Shown here piece after piece: positions 45,154-55,287 of a stretch of DNA of 64,000 nt (its first letter is position 1; the number at the start of each line of letters is the position of its first letter). The DNA comes from Pedobacter faecalis (GTDB taxonomy: Bacteria > Bacteroidota > Bacteroidia > Sphingobacteriales > Sphingobacteriaceae). A program made the translations under genes and the position numbers. The stretch is taken from assembly GCF_030182585.1 (NCBI RefSeq), contig NZ_JARXOW010000001.1, forward strand, positions 1,488,001 to 1,552,000, in the 5' to 3' direction. The notes under the pieces were generated by a model. That model saw only the letters and a program-made list of their open reading frames with translations. It did not search any database and had not been told where the DNA came from.

Positions 45154-46092
45154 ATGAAAATAACGGTCGTAGGTGCAGGAGCTGTAGGCGCAACATGTGC
45201 CGACAACATCACTAGAAAAGAACTGGCAGAAGAACTTGTTTTGATAGATATAAAAGACGGTTTGGCCGAGGGTAAAGCGATAGACATGATGCAGACGGCT
45301 GCTTTGTTGGGCTTTGACACCAAAATAACCGGCGTCACCGGAGATTATAGCATGACTGCGGGCTCATCGGTGGCAGTTATTACTTCCGGACTTCCCCGTA
45401 AGCCCGGGATGAGCCGTGAGGAACTCATCGGAATAAATGCCGGTATTGTGAAAAGTGTAGCGGAGAACATACTAAAATATTCTCCCGACGCCATCATCAT
45501 TGTGATCAGCAATCCTATGGACACTATGACCTATCTCGCGCTTAAATCGTTAGGATTGCCTAAGCAAAGGATTATTGGTATGGGAGGCGCCCTGGACAGT
45601 GCCCGCTTTAAATATTACCTAAGTAAGGCGTTAGGATGCAGTCCGAACGACCTCCAGGGATTTGTAATCGGCGGCCATGGAGACACAACAATGATCCCGC
45701 TTATCCGGTATGCGACCTACCAAAGCATGCATGTTACGGAGTTACTGGACCAGGAAACCCTGGAGAAGGTTGCAGCTGATACCATGGTCGGCGGAGCTAC
45801 GCTTACAGCGCTTATAGGAACTTCAGCATGGTATGCTCCCGGAGCAGCCGGCGCTGCATTGGTTGAAAGTATCGTAAGAGACGAGAAAAAGCTGTTTACC
45901 TGCTGCGTTTCACTCGAGGGTGAATATGGACAATCGGACATCTGCCTTGGCGTTCCTGTCATCATTGGAAGGAATGGCTGGGAGAAGATCATAGACTACA
46001 ATTTAAACGAGCAGGAAACCGCTTTGTTTAATAGAAGCGCTCAGGCGGTCCGAAATATGAATAATGTTCTATCTGATATGAAACTGATCTAA
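45154..46092 (+). CDS. mdh: Malate dehydrogenase (LDH-like type)
   Basis: NAD+-dependent malate dehydrogenase of the citric acid cycle, 312 aa. The dinucleotide motif GAGAVG is at 7-12 with Asp32 selecting NAD. PRKPGMSREE (Arg82, Arg88) is the malate-specific substrate loop, and GGHGD holds the catalytic His175. The LDH-like (MDH type 3) form is common in Bacteroidota. The retropepsin-like gene starts on the base after its stop, so the two are co-transcribed. Confidence 0.96.
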   Translation: MKITVVGAGAVGATCADNITRKELAEELVLIDIKDGLAEGKAIDMMQTAALLGFDTKITGVTGDYSMTAGSSVAVITSGLPRKPGMSREELIGINAGIVKSVAENILKYSPDAIIIVISNPMDTMTYLALKSLGLPKQRIIGMGGALDSARFKYYLSKALGCSPNDLQGFVIGGHGDTTMIPLIRYATYQSMHVTELLDQETLEKVAADTMVGGATLTALIGTSAWYAPGAAGAALVESIVRDEKKLFTCCVSLEGEYGQSDICLGVPVIIGRNGWEKIIDYNLNEQETALFNRSAQAVRNMNNVLSDMKLI

Positions 46093-46539
46093 ATGGGTAC
46101 CATTACGGTTCCATTAAATATTATCGAATTGGAAGATAGCGGCTTTCATCTTCTTGTTAAAATTACCGTTTTCAAAAAGCAATTCACAGCTGTAGTTGAC
46201 ACAGGTGCATCCAGGTCGGTCTTTGATAAAGCTTTTATTGAGTCGCATTTATCAGACATGAACTATGTCAGCACCACGCAGGCAACCACCCTTTTTACAA
46301 CCTCTGATACCGTCACCGCAGTCATACCTCAGTTTAGAATAGGCCGCCTGGTTATCAGCGACTACACTGCTGTGGCGCTAGACCTAAGCTCAGTAAACAT
46401 CGCGTATGAGAGCTTAGGACATAACCCGATTGCAGCAATAATAGGCAGCGATATCTTGTACCGGCACCAAGCCGTGGTCAACTTCCGGAAGCTTAAACTC
46501 TACTTAAGCCATATCGCATTCGATAATGAGCTATTTTAA
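46093..46539 (+). CDS. Retropepsin-like aspartic protease family protein
   Basis: Small protein of 148 aa with the retropepsin active-site motif VVDTGAS (Asp36) and a later IGSDIL (about 118-123), typical of single-domain, homodimeric aspartic proteases. No signal peptide is present, so it is likely cytoplasmic. The gene begins directly after mdh without spacing, and overlaps the convergent DUF4142 gene by 9 bases. Substrate is unknown; the link to mdh may only be transcriptional. Confidence 0.8.
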   Translation: MGTITVPLNIIELEDSGFHLLVKITVFKKQFTAVVDTGASRSVFDKAFIESHLSDMNYVSTTQATTLFTTSDTVTAVIPQFRIGRLVISDYTAVALDLSSVNIAYESLGHNPIAAIIGSDILYRHQAVVNFRKLKLYLSHIAFDNELF

Positions 46540-47142
46540 ACTCTGATAAATCTCTGTGGCCAGCTTGTGATGCTCGCGCAATACAGGCAAAACTTTTTCT
46601 GCGTAATTCCGTACCGAGTTTTCCCGGGCTCTTGCGGCCGACCTAAACAAGTCCAACGTTTTACTATGGTCTTTCACCATCATCTCCATATAGTGTTTAT
46701 CAAAGGAAGCACCCTTCATCGCCAATAGTTTGTCCATATGCGCCTTTTCCTCAGCAGGGAAGTCAGAGGGCAATAAAATAGATGCCTTTTCAGCCAGCTT
46801 CATCAGGTCACTATTCGCTAAAGTGTGGTCTGCCACCATTTTCGCCCCAAACTCTTTAACCCTTTCATCATTTCCCCTCTCCATCGCCACCTTTCCTAAA
46901 ATAACCTCCATTTTCCCTCCCAGAGCCGCTCGCTTCATAAAAACAGCAGAATCATCGTTCACACCTGCTTCACTCGTTTCATTAACCTCATCAGGCAGAC
47001 TGTCAGCGTTAGCTGCGGCATCTGCACGGTCACCAAGGCTTGTAGAATCAGCTAAGCGGTCTTCTCTGCCTCCCGCATTATCGCAGGAACTTAACGCGAA
47101 AATAAATATTGATACGATAAATGATAAAGCAATAGTCTTCAT
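46531..47142 (-). CDS. DUF4142-domain lipoprotein
   Basis: Exported lipoprotein of 203 aa. Start at ATG 47142: upstream in-frame ATGs (47163, 47262) would add a non-signal leader, and the farthest overlaps gyrB. The signal ends in a lipobox FALSSC. An acidic linker (about 20-65) is followed by the DUF4142 helical bundle (about 68-200), resembling ferritin-like four-helix proteins: KMEVILGKVAMERG, FGAKMVADHTLANSDLM, and HMDKLLAMKGASFDKHYMEMM with conserved His. The family is linked to stress responses; metal binding is plausible, not proven. Downstream of gyrB's terminator. Confidence 0.84.
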   Translation of the reverse strand: MKTIALSFIVSIFIFALSSCDNAGGREDRLADSTSLGDRADAAANADSLPDEVNETSEAGVNDDSAVFMKRAALGGKMEVILGKVAMERGNDERVKEFGAKMVADHTLANSDLMKLAEKASILLPSDFPAEEKAHMDKLLAMKGASFDKHYMEMMVKDHSKTLDLFRSAARARENSVRNYAEKVLPVLREHHKLATEIYQSLK

Positions 47143-47208
47143 AGCAAGATTCTTAAATAGCATACTATAAAAACAATCAGCGAGCGCTTTAGTTTGCTGC
47201 CATATTAT

Positions 47209-47233
47209 AAAAAAAGCCGCACGAAGCGGCTTT
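47209..47233 (-). terminator. Intrinsic terminator of gyrB
   Basis: On the minus strand AAAGCCGC (47233-47226), loop TTCGT, GCGGCTTT (47220-47213), then a T-run to 47209. An 8-bp perfect stem, 21 bases past the gyrB stop. Confidence 0.86.
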
Positions 47234-47254
47234 CTTAAAAAATAACATGGAAAA

Positions 47255-49228
<1,974 letters not shown>

Positions 49229-49235
49229 TTAAACT

Positions 49236-49243
49236 CAAAAATA
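49236..49243 (-). promoter_or_regulatory. Promoter -7 element of gyrB
   Basis: On the minus strand TATTTTTG, an exact TAnnTTTG, 22 bases before the ATG, with a TTG about 14 bases upstream. Confidence 0.58.
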
Positions 49244-49252
49244 ACGAAAATA

Positions 49253-49267
49253 TGCCTCAATAAGGCA
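49253..49267. repeat. Short inverted repeat upstream of gyrB
   Basis: TGCCT-CAATA-AGGCA, a 5-bp stem, between the gyrB -7 element and the DnaA box. Small; may be chance. Confidence 0.3.
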
Positions 49268-49269
49268 AA

Positions 49270-49278
49270 TGTGGATAA
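49270..49278 (-). promoter_or_regulatory. DnaA-box-like sequence upstream of gyrB
   Basis: On the minus strand TTATCCACA, a perfect match to the classical DnaA box, 27 bases upstream of the gyrB -7 element. Single copy in this gap. A 9-base match is expected about 0.5 times in 64 kb, so chance is possible; the location is what makes it notable. Confidence 0.4.
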
Positions 49279-49349
49279 CTATTTAAGCTAAAAAGCGCGA
49301 CGTATAAATCAAAAAACCGCACTTTATTAGGATACTAGATTTGAAATTT

Positions 49350-49357
49350 TATATTTG
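49350..49357 (+). promoter_or_regulatory. Promoter -7 element of the Skp-like lipoprotein gene
   Basis: TATATTTG, an exact TAnnTTTG, 48 bases before the ATG, with TTAG 19 bases upstream as a possible -33 box. Confidence 0.55.
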
Positions 49358-49405
49358 CTCCACTTATGCCTCATGGGAGAAATGAGTTGATTAATTTAAC
49401 GAATA

Positions 49406-49987
49406 ATGAAAATTACAAATCGAATTAGTAGTCTTGCCGCCGTCGCAATAGTTTCAGTGGTAGCGGCATGCGGAAGTAAGGAGCAAAAGGAAGCTTCCTC
49501 GAAACCAGTTGACGCAAAAACGGAAGTGTCTCAGCAAATTGTTTACGTAAATTCTGACACGCTACTAGCAAAATATCAGTACTTCAAAGACATGAAACTG
49601 AAGCTTGAAACCAAGGCTAAGGCAGCCCAGGGCGACATGGCAGCAAAGGGACAGGCATTTCAGCGTGAAGTAGCACAGTATCAGCAGCAGGCAAACACCA
49701 TGGCTGCAGATCAACGCGCGGCGACTGAAGAACGTCTCAAACGCAAAGAGCAGGAACTTGGGGCTTATCAGCAAAACGCTGGTCAGGCTTTACAAACGGA
49801 GCAGGCAGCAGAAAACGAAAAGCTTTACGACAAAATTGCGGATTACCTGAAAGAGTACGCCAGAAAAAAAGGATATAAAATGGTACTTACCTATTCCAAG
49901 GGAAACAGCGCTATTTTGTTCGCAGATGAAAGCCTCGACGTGACCAACGAAGTGATCAAAGGATTAAATGACGGATATAAAAAGTAA
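49406..49987 (+). CDS. Skp/OmpH-like lipoprotein
   Basis: Predicted lipoprotein of 193 aa with signal and lipobox VVAAC (Cys22). A mature VYVNSDTLLAKYQYF segment resembles the start of the Skp fold, followed by a Gln/Ala/Lys/Glu-rich coiled coil (about 70-150) and a C-terminal strand pair. It is a third OmpH-family protein besides the pair after bamA, but membrane-anchored. It could hold outer-membrane proteins near the membrane or serve as a structural coiled coil. Own promoter, and a strong hairpin after the stop. Confidence 0.82.
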   Translation: MKITNRISSLAAVAIVSVVAACGSKEQKEASSKPVDAKTEVSQQIVYVNSDTLLAKYQYFKDMKLKLETKAKAAQGDMAAKGQAFQREVAQYQQQANTMAADQRAATEERLKRKEQELGAYQQNAGQALQTEQAAENEKLYDKIADYLKEYARKKGYKMVLTYSKGNSAILFADESLDVTNEVIKGLNDGYKK

Positions 49988-50004
49988 TTTGACATTCTCT
50001 TTAT

Positions 50005-50041
50005 AACGAAGCCGGCATCTACCCATGCCGGCTTCGTTGTT
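50005..50041 (+). terminator. Strong hairpin after the Skp-like lipoprotein gene
   Basis: 14-bp perfect stem: arms 50005-50018 and 50025-50038, loop CTACCC, followed by only a short weak T-run. Likely a terminator or mRNA-stabilising hairpin. Confidence 0.7.
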
Positions 50042-50083
50042 TACAGGAACTATTGAGGAACAAATTTTGCTTGAACGCTGACG

Positions 50084-50836
50084 ATGGAATATCTCGACAG
50101 GATCAGGATGGAACTGGATTTATGGCAACGGCAGCTATCCAGTCCCCCTTCAGCATTCGATCATTTGGCTGCACGCGTCCAGAAAAAGATAAACAACTAC
50201 ATACCCGAGAAGGTGCACAACGCCGTTACCGCCGCAATAAAGGGATTGGTTAAAACCGTTTTGTTCGGCGCCACACACCTGTCGGCAGCCCCACCGCACG
50301 GTACAACCAGTCTGATACACCGCGAAGCACTTATTAAAGACAGGATCGATAGTTATGCAAAAGGCAGCGCTGCTGAAGGTGGGCTCGCCGGTGCTGGTGG
50401 TTTCGTAACGAGTATGGCCGACTTTCCGATACTCATCGGCATCAAAATTAAACTCTTATTCGAAATAGCCACACTTTACGGATTTGACATATCTGATTTC
50501 CGCGAACGCTTGTACATATTACACATATTCCAACTTGCATTTTCCAGCACAAAAGGCACACAGAATATTTACCAGAAGATGCAAAAATGGGACGAAAGAA
50601 TTCTTGATATTCCTGATGCGGATAATTTCGACTGGAAAACCTTTCAGCAAGAATATCGTGACTACATAGATATAGCCAAATTGGCGCAGGTCCTTCCCGT
50701 TGTGGGTGCGGCGGTAGGTGCAATAGCGAACTTCAAACTGGTGAAAAAGCTAGGCAAAACTGCTATGCAGGCTTACCGGATGAGATTACTTGGCAATGCA
50801 CATCATTCCGAATCGCCTTCTTCGAACATTCCCTGA
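50084..50836 (+). CDS. EcsC-family protein
   Basis: Protein of 250 aa with the EcsC domain. Gly-rich segments AEGGLAGAGGFVTSMADFPILIGIKIKLLFEIATLYGFD and LPVVGAAVGAIANFKLVKKLG are typical: amphipathic or membrane-associated helices. The family is named after B. subtilis EcsC and has no established biochemical role. The gene overlaps the convergent S4-domain gene by 34 bases at its 3' end, which is unusually long for this window. Confidence 0.78.
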   Translation: MEYLDRIRMELDLWQRQLSSPPSAFDHLAARVQKKINNYIPEKVHNAVTAAIKGLVKTVLFGATHLSAAPPHGTTSLIHREALIKDRIDSYAKGSAAEGGLAGAGGFVTSMADFPILIGIKIKLLFEIATLYGFDISDFRERLYILHIFQLAFSSTKGTQNIYQKMQKWDERILDIPDADNFDWKTFQQEYRDYIDIAKLAQVLPVVGAAVGAIANFKLVKKLGKTAMQAYRMRLLGNAHHSESPSSNIP

Positions 50837-51210
50837 ATAAGATCGTCGGTCTCGCGGCGGTCTTTTTTTGTAGGTCGACCGGAACCACGGTCGCGGCGCA
50901 GCGCGGGCGCATGAAACACTGACTTAAACGCATGTGTTTCCTCTACCGGCGTGATATCTTTATATTTAGTTAAAGCGATCTTAGATTCCGCACGATTGTA
51001 AAGTAAATCAACCACCTCTATAACCTTTCGTTCGATACCCTTTGAAACCTGATAAACGTCGCCGATCTTTACAATTGCGGATGGCTTCACGTTCTGTCCC
51101 TTTAGCTTTATTCTACCCGCTTTGCAGGCTTCTGTGGCCAGACTTCTTGTTTTAAAAAGTCTGATCGCCCATAAATATTTATCAATCCGTAGTTTTTCCT
51201 GCTCAGCCAT
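50803..51210 (-). CDS. S4-domain RNA-binding protein (Hsp15-like)
   Basis: Ribosome-associated RNA-binding protein of 135 aa. An S4 domain spans about 7-65 (LRIDKYLWAIRLFKTRSLATEACKAGRIKLKG), followed by a basic tail with RRDRGSGRPTKKDRR. E. coli Hsp15 recycles stalled 50S subunits carrying nascent chains. Divergent from dapD. The -7 element ends 7 bases before the ATG, so its mRNA should have almost no leader. The last 34 bases overlap the end of the EcsC gene. Confidence 0.87.
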   Translation of the reverse strand: MAEQEKLRIDKYLWAIRLFKTRSLATEACKAGRIKLKGQNVKPSAIVKIGDVYQVSKGIERKVIEVVDLLYNRAESKIALTKYKDITPVEETHAFKSVFHAPALRRDRGSGRPTKKDRRETDDLIQGMFEEGDSE

Positions 51211-51217
51211 AAAAAAT

Positions 51218-51225
51218 CAAAAATA
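51218..51225 (-). promoter_or_regulatory. Promoter -7 element of the S4-domain gene
   Basis: On the minus strand TATTTTTG, an exact TAnnTTTG, followed by 7 bases and the ATG. Confidence 0.55.
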
Positions 51226-51277
51226 CGATGTGCTCTACATAAAATTCGTTTATTTTGTCAAAAAAACAATCTTAGAA

Positions 51278-52096
51278 ATGATAGCAGATTTAAAAAAGTT
51301 GGTTGAAGCGGCATGGGAAGACAGAACTTTACTAGAGTATAACGAATATTGTGAAGCGATCGAAACCGTAATTATGCAGTTAGATCAAGGCGAACTGCGT
51401 GTTGCCGAACCCGTTTTGAATTCATGGGGAATAAACGAATGGATTAAGAAGGCGGTAATCCTTTACTTCCCTATCAGAGAAATGAAGGTTACCGAAGTCG
51501 GACCCTTCGTTTTCCACGATAAGATGAAACTTAAAACCAATTACAAGGAACTTGGTGTACGCGTGGTTCCTGGAGCGAGCGCAAGATACGGCGCTTACTT
51601 GTCTAAAGGCGTAATTATGATGCCGTCATACGTTAACATCGGTGCCTATGTAGACGAAGGTACCATGGTGGATACCTGGGCTACCGTGGGCTCCTGCGCA
51701 CAAATTGGCAAACACGTTCACTTGAGTGGCGGGGTTGGCATTGGCGGCGTTCTGGAGCCGGTACAGGCAGCACCCGTAATTATAGAAGACAATTGTTTCC
51801 TTGGGTCGAGAGCCATTGTTGTTGAAGGTGTTAAAGTTGAAAAGGAAGCTGTGTTGGGGGCAAATGTAGTGCTAACAGCGTCTACAAAGATCATCGACGT
51901 GACCGGCGCTGAACCCGTGGAATACAAAGGAGTTGTACCGGCCCGATCGGTAGTTATACCTGGATCGTACTCAAAAAAGTTCCCTGCCGGCGAATATCAA
52001 GTACCTTGCGCACTTATTATAGGGCAGCGTAAGGAATCGACCGACAAAAAGACATCGCTTAACGATGCGTTAAGAGAAAACAACGTAGCGGTATAA
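51278..52096 (+). CDS. dapD: Tetrahydrodipicolinate N-succinyltransferase
   Basis: Succinylates tetrahydrodipicolinate in the lysine/meso-diaminopimelate pathway, 272 aa. Start at ATG 51278; an in-frame start at 51122 would run back through the S4 gene. The left-handed beta-helix is seen as hexapeptide-type repeats from about residue 105 (GAYLSKGVIMMPSYVNIGAYVDEGTMVDTW). The C-terminal segment holds GSYSKKFPAGEYQVPCALIIG. First gene of a run with a glycosyltransferase and tRNA genes. Confidence 0.95.
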   Translation: MIADLKKLVEAAWEDRTLLEYNEYCEAIETVIMQLDQGELRVAEPVLNSWGINEWIKKAVILYFPIREMKVTEVGPFVFHDKMKLKTNYKELGVRVVPGASARYGAYLSKGVIMMPSYVNIGAYVDEGTMVDTWATVGSCAQIGKHVHLSGGVGIGGVLEPVQAAPVIIEDNCFLGSRAIVVEGVKVEKEAVLGANVVLTASTKIIDVTGAEPVEYKGVVPARSVVIPGSYSKKFPAGEYQVPCALIIGQRKESTDKKTSLNDALRENNVAV

Positions 52097-52097
52097 C

Positions 52098-53246
52098 ATG
52101 ATAAGTATTGGTTTTGATGGGAAAAGGGCGACAAATAATTTAACCGGACTAGGAAACTACAGTCGCTCGTTAATCTCAGGTTTGATTGAGCATTTCCCTC
52201 AAAACCAGTACTTCTTGTATACCCCCAAAATTAAAGATCATCCGCAAATCGCTCGCTTCCTAAACGCTAACGGGCTCACGGTGGTCAACCCGCCATCCGC
52301 AGGGCCAATGTGGCGCTTACTTCGCCTTAAAAAAAATCTTGTTTCTGACGGGGTATCCGTGTTCCACGGACTGAGCCACGAGCTGCCAATCGGACTGAAC
52401 AAAGTGGGGATTGCATCGGTTGTTACCATCCACGACCTTATATTCCTGAAATTCCCGCAGTACTTCAATACCGTCGACCGATGGATATATACATGGAAAT
52501 GTCGGTATGCCTGTCGTAACGCCGACCGTATTGTAGCAATTAGTGAATCTACGAAGCGGGATATAGTCAGCCACTTTAATGTACGACCCGAAAAAATTGA
52601 CGTGGTTTACCAAAGTTGCGACGACTCTTTCAAGAGGGTTTCCACGGATGAATCAAAGCAAAATGCCCTTAGGAAGTATCGTTTACCCAAGCAGTTTATC
52701 CTTTGTGTAGGCACCATAGAAGAGCGAAAAAATTTAAAAATCTTGATAAAGGCATTGCCCTTGGTAGAACCGCCGATCAAACTCGTTGTGATAGGCAGGC
52801 AAACAGTTTACTATAAGGATGTGCTTAAAGAAATAGAACTTTTGGGTTTGCAAGACAGCGTGCTATTTCTTCAGGATGTGTCGTTTGCAGATCTTCCCTC
52901 CATTTACCAGCTTGCTGAATTATTTGTGTATCCCTCCCTGTACGAAGGGTTTGGAATTCCAATTATCGAAGCACTGTTCTCTGGCATACCTGTGATCGCA
53001 GCAAAAGGATCCTGCCTGGAAGAAGCAGGCGGACCAGACAGTATCTATGTCGACCCCCGGGACGAGAAAGCACTCTCGCTGGCAATAAACAACGTATTGC
53101 GTTCAGCTGAACTCCGTAAAGAGATGTCATCGAAAGGTTTGGATTTCGCCCAGCGATTTAACAATCAAATAATAGCAAACGATCTGATGAATATCTATGC
53201 CATTGCGGCGGCCAAATACAAACACCAGAGCCATGTTAAAATCTGA
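52098..53246 (+). CDS. Family 4 glycosyltransferase
   Basis: GT-B fold glycosyltransferase of 382 aa, probably cytoplasmic and membrane-associated. The C-terminal donor half has VGTIEERKNL, then EGFGIPIIEAL, the E-x7-E retaining motif, and the AAKGSCLEEAGG loop. The acceptor side shows no hint of substrate. It starts 1 base after dapD and overlaps the Sua5-like gene by 14 bases. Polysaccharide or glycolipid synthesis is likely. Confidence 0.88.
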   Translation: MISIGFDGKRATNNLTGLGNYSRSLISGLIEHFPQNQYFLYTPKIKDHPQIARFLNANGLTVVNPPSAGPMWRLLRLKKNLVSDGVSVFHGLSHELPIGLNKVGIASVVTIHDLIFLKFPQYFNTVDRWIYTWKCRYACRNADRIVAISESTKRDIVSHFNVRPEKIDVVYQSCDDSFKRVSTDESKQNALRKYRLPKQFILCVGTIEERKNLKILIKALPLVEPPIKLVVIGRQTVYYKDVLKEIELLGLQDSVLFLQDVSFADLPSIYQLAELFVYPSLYEGFGIPIIEALFSGIPVIAAKGSCLEEAGGPDSIYVDPRDEKALSLAINNVLRSAELRKEMSSKGLDFAQRFNNQIIANDLMNIYAIAAAKYKHQSHVKI

Positions 53247-53799
53247 AATTGAAATAGCTTTAAATGTATTGAAAAGTGGAGGCGTACTCTTGTATCCCAC
53301 TGATACGGTTTGGGGAATTGGTTGCGATGCAACGAATGCTGAAGCTGTTGCAAAAATTAATAAGATAAAGGGACGCCCTGAGGACAAAAGCTTTATCATT
53401 TTACTAGATACAGTCAACAAATTACAAAGCTATGTTTCTGAGGTACCTGAGGTTGCATACGATTTGATCGAATACGCTGAAAGACCGCTCACGGTAATAT
53501 TTTCAGGAGCAAGAAACTTAGCCGAAAACGTGATAAACAAAGATGGAAGCGTCGGAATCCGGATTGTGAAACACGACTTTTGCACCCAGCTCATACAAAG
53601 ATTTCGAAAACCTATCGTCTCTACATCAGCGAATTTAGCCGGGTTGCCTACTCCTGCTTTTTTTAACGAGATAGATGAGCAGATCAAATCGGCCGTTGAT
53701 CATGTTGTAGACTGGGAGCAGGAATTGAGTGTTCATAAAAAGCCTTCTACCATAGTAAAATTGGGCGCCGGAGGGCAATTTTCCTTTATCAGAAGGTAA
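53233..53799 (+). CDS. Threonylcarbamoyl-AMP synthase (TsaC/Sua5-like)
   Basis: Makes threonylcarbamoyl-AMP for tRNA t6A modification. Start at ATG 53233; a start at 53197 lies deeper within the glycosyltransferase gene. The protein has 188 aa with LYPTDTVWGIGCDATN near residue 20 and KGRPEDKSFIILLD, the substrate loop of YrdC proteins. The single-domain length fits TsaC rather than the longer Sua5. The 14-base overlap suggests coupled expression with the glycosyltransferase. Confidence 0.9.
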   Translation: MLKSEIEIALNVLKSGGVLLYPTDTVWGIGCDATNAEAVAKINKIKGRPEDKSFIILLDTVNKLQSYVSEVPEVAYDLIEYAERPLTVIFSGARNLAENVINKDGSVGIRIVKHDFCTQLIQRFRKPIVSTSANLAGLPTPAFFNEIDEQIKSAVDHVVDWEQELSVHKKPSTIVKLGAGGQFSFIRR

Positions 53800-53823
53800 G
53801 TTTTGCTACTTTTGCTCCTCGTC

Positions 53824-55242
53824 ATGAAATATCATCTAGAGAATCCGGTCTTTAAAATACTCGCATCAATAGCAGATCGTAAGTCTATTGAGGCATACGT
53901 AGTTGGAGGCTACGTCCGCGATATATTCCTGAAAAGACCGTCGAAGGATATTGATGTGGTTGTCTTGGGAAATGGAATTGAATTTGCGGAGCTTGTTGGC
54001 ATTGAATTAAATACACGTGTATCCGTGTTTAAAAACTTCGGTACGGCAATGCTAAGATTTAACGACCTTGACATAGAATTCGTTGGGGCAAGAAAAGAGT
54101 CGTATCGCACTGATTCACGCAAGCCCATTGTTGAGAATGGTTCCATTCAAGACGATCAGTTACGACGTGATTTTACAATAAACGCGCTTGCATTCGCGCT
54201 TAACGGAGAGAATTTCGGTAAGCTCGTCGACCCATTCAATGGAATTTCGGATTTAAAAAGCAAGCTGATCCGAACGCCTCAGGATCCTGAAATCACGTTT
54301 TCCGACGATCCGCTGCGTATGCTCCGTGCTATCCGGTTCGCCAGCCAGTTAGGCTTCACAATTGATCAGGCTGCCTTGGACGCAATCAAGCTACATAAAG
54401 AACGGATAACGATCGTGTCAAAAGAACGAATCACCGACGAGCTGAATAAAATTATTCTCTCCGCAAAACCGTCTGTTGGCTTTAAGCATCTCTTCAACTC
54501 CGGCCTGCTGCACATTATATTCCCGCAAATGGCGAACTTGCATGGAGTAGATATCATTGATAATAAAGGTCACAAAGATAACTTTTATCACACGCTGCAG
54601 GTTCTGGACAATATAGCCGCCACTACCGACGATTTATGGCTGCGCTGGGCTGCAATTCTTCATGACATCGCAAAGCCCGCCACTAAGCGGTTCGAGAAGG
54701 GCCAGGGCTGGACTTTCCACGGGCATGAAGACAAAGGTGCGCGAATGGTCCCGCACATATTTGCACAGCTAAAGCTTCCTCTTAATGAAAAGATGAAGTT
54801 CGTTCAAAAACTTGTTCAATTACATCTCCGGCCCATTGTCCTGGCGCAAGAGGTGGTTACCGACTCGGCTGTGAGGCGACTTCTGTTTGATGCAGGTGAA
54901 GATATTGAGAGTCTGATGAAGCTTTGCAACGCTGATATCACCACAAAGAATGAATATAAGATCAAGAAGTATCGCAAGAATTTCGAACTCGTTAAGCAAA
55001 AGCTGATAGACGTCGAAGAAAGAGACAAAATTCGTAATTGGCAACCGCCCATAACGGGCAATGACATCATGCAGGTATTCGGACTTAAAGAAGGCAGGGA
55101 AGTGGGAATCATAAAGAAAGCAATCAGGGAAGCAATCCTTGAGGGCGACATCACAAATACTTACGAGGATGCATTGCAATTCATGCTGCAGGAGGGCAAA
55201 AAAATAGGCTTGGTACCAGTATCTCGCACCAACAAATTGTAG
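53824..55242 (+). CDS. CCA tRNA nucleotidyltransferase/HD-domain protein
   Basis: Adds or repairs the CCA end of tRNAs, 472 aa. Start taken at ATG 53824; an ATG at 53803 would add seven hydrophobic residues. The nucleotidyltransferase motif VVGGYVRD and DIDVVV (about 27-50) is intact, followed by the FTINALAF and [14 protein letters not shown] helices. The C-terminal HD domain has [10 protein letters not shown] and [11 protein letters not shown] (about residues 278-305). It could be a full CCA-adding enzyme or one of the A-adding/poly(A)-type relatives; the motifs do not decide this firmly. Confidence 0.9.
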   Translation: MKYHLENPVFKILASIADRKSIEAYVVGGYVRDIFLKRPSKDIDVVVLGNGIEFAELVGIELNTRVSVFKNFGTAMLRFNDLDIEFVGARKESYRTDSRKPIVENGSIQDDQLRRDFTINALAFALNGENFGKLVDPFNGISDLKSKLIRTPQDPEITFSDDPLRMLRAIRFASQLGFTIDQAALDAIKLHKERITIVSKERITDELNKIILSAKPSVGFKHLFNSGLLHIIFPQMANLHGVDIIDNKGHKDNFYHTLQVLDNIAATTDDLWLRWAAILHDIAKPATKRFEKGQGWTFHGHEDKGARMVPHIFAQLKLPLNEKMKFVQKLVQLHLRPIVLAQEVVTDSAVRRLLFDAGEDIESLMKLCNADITTKNEYKIKKYRKNFELVKQKLIDVEERDKIRNWQPPITGNDIMQVFGLKEGREVGIIKKAIREAILEGDITNTYEDALQFMLQEGKKIGLVPVSRTNKL

Positions 55243-55287
55243 AAAGTATAATTTTATTTTAATTTTACAGCTTGAAAACAACCACAA

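Noticed and set aside
54820..55287. 155-codon minus-strand frame in the CCA enzyme gene
   Set aside because: Opposite to conserved coding sequence; Cys/Phe/Leu-rich without pattern.
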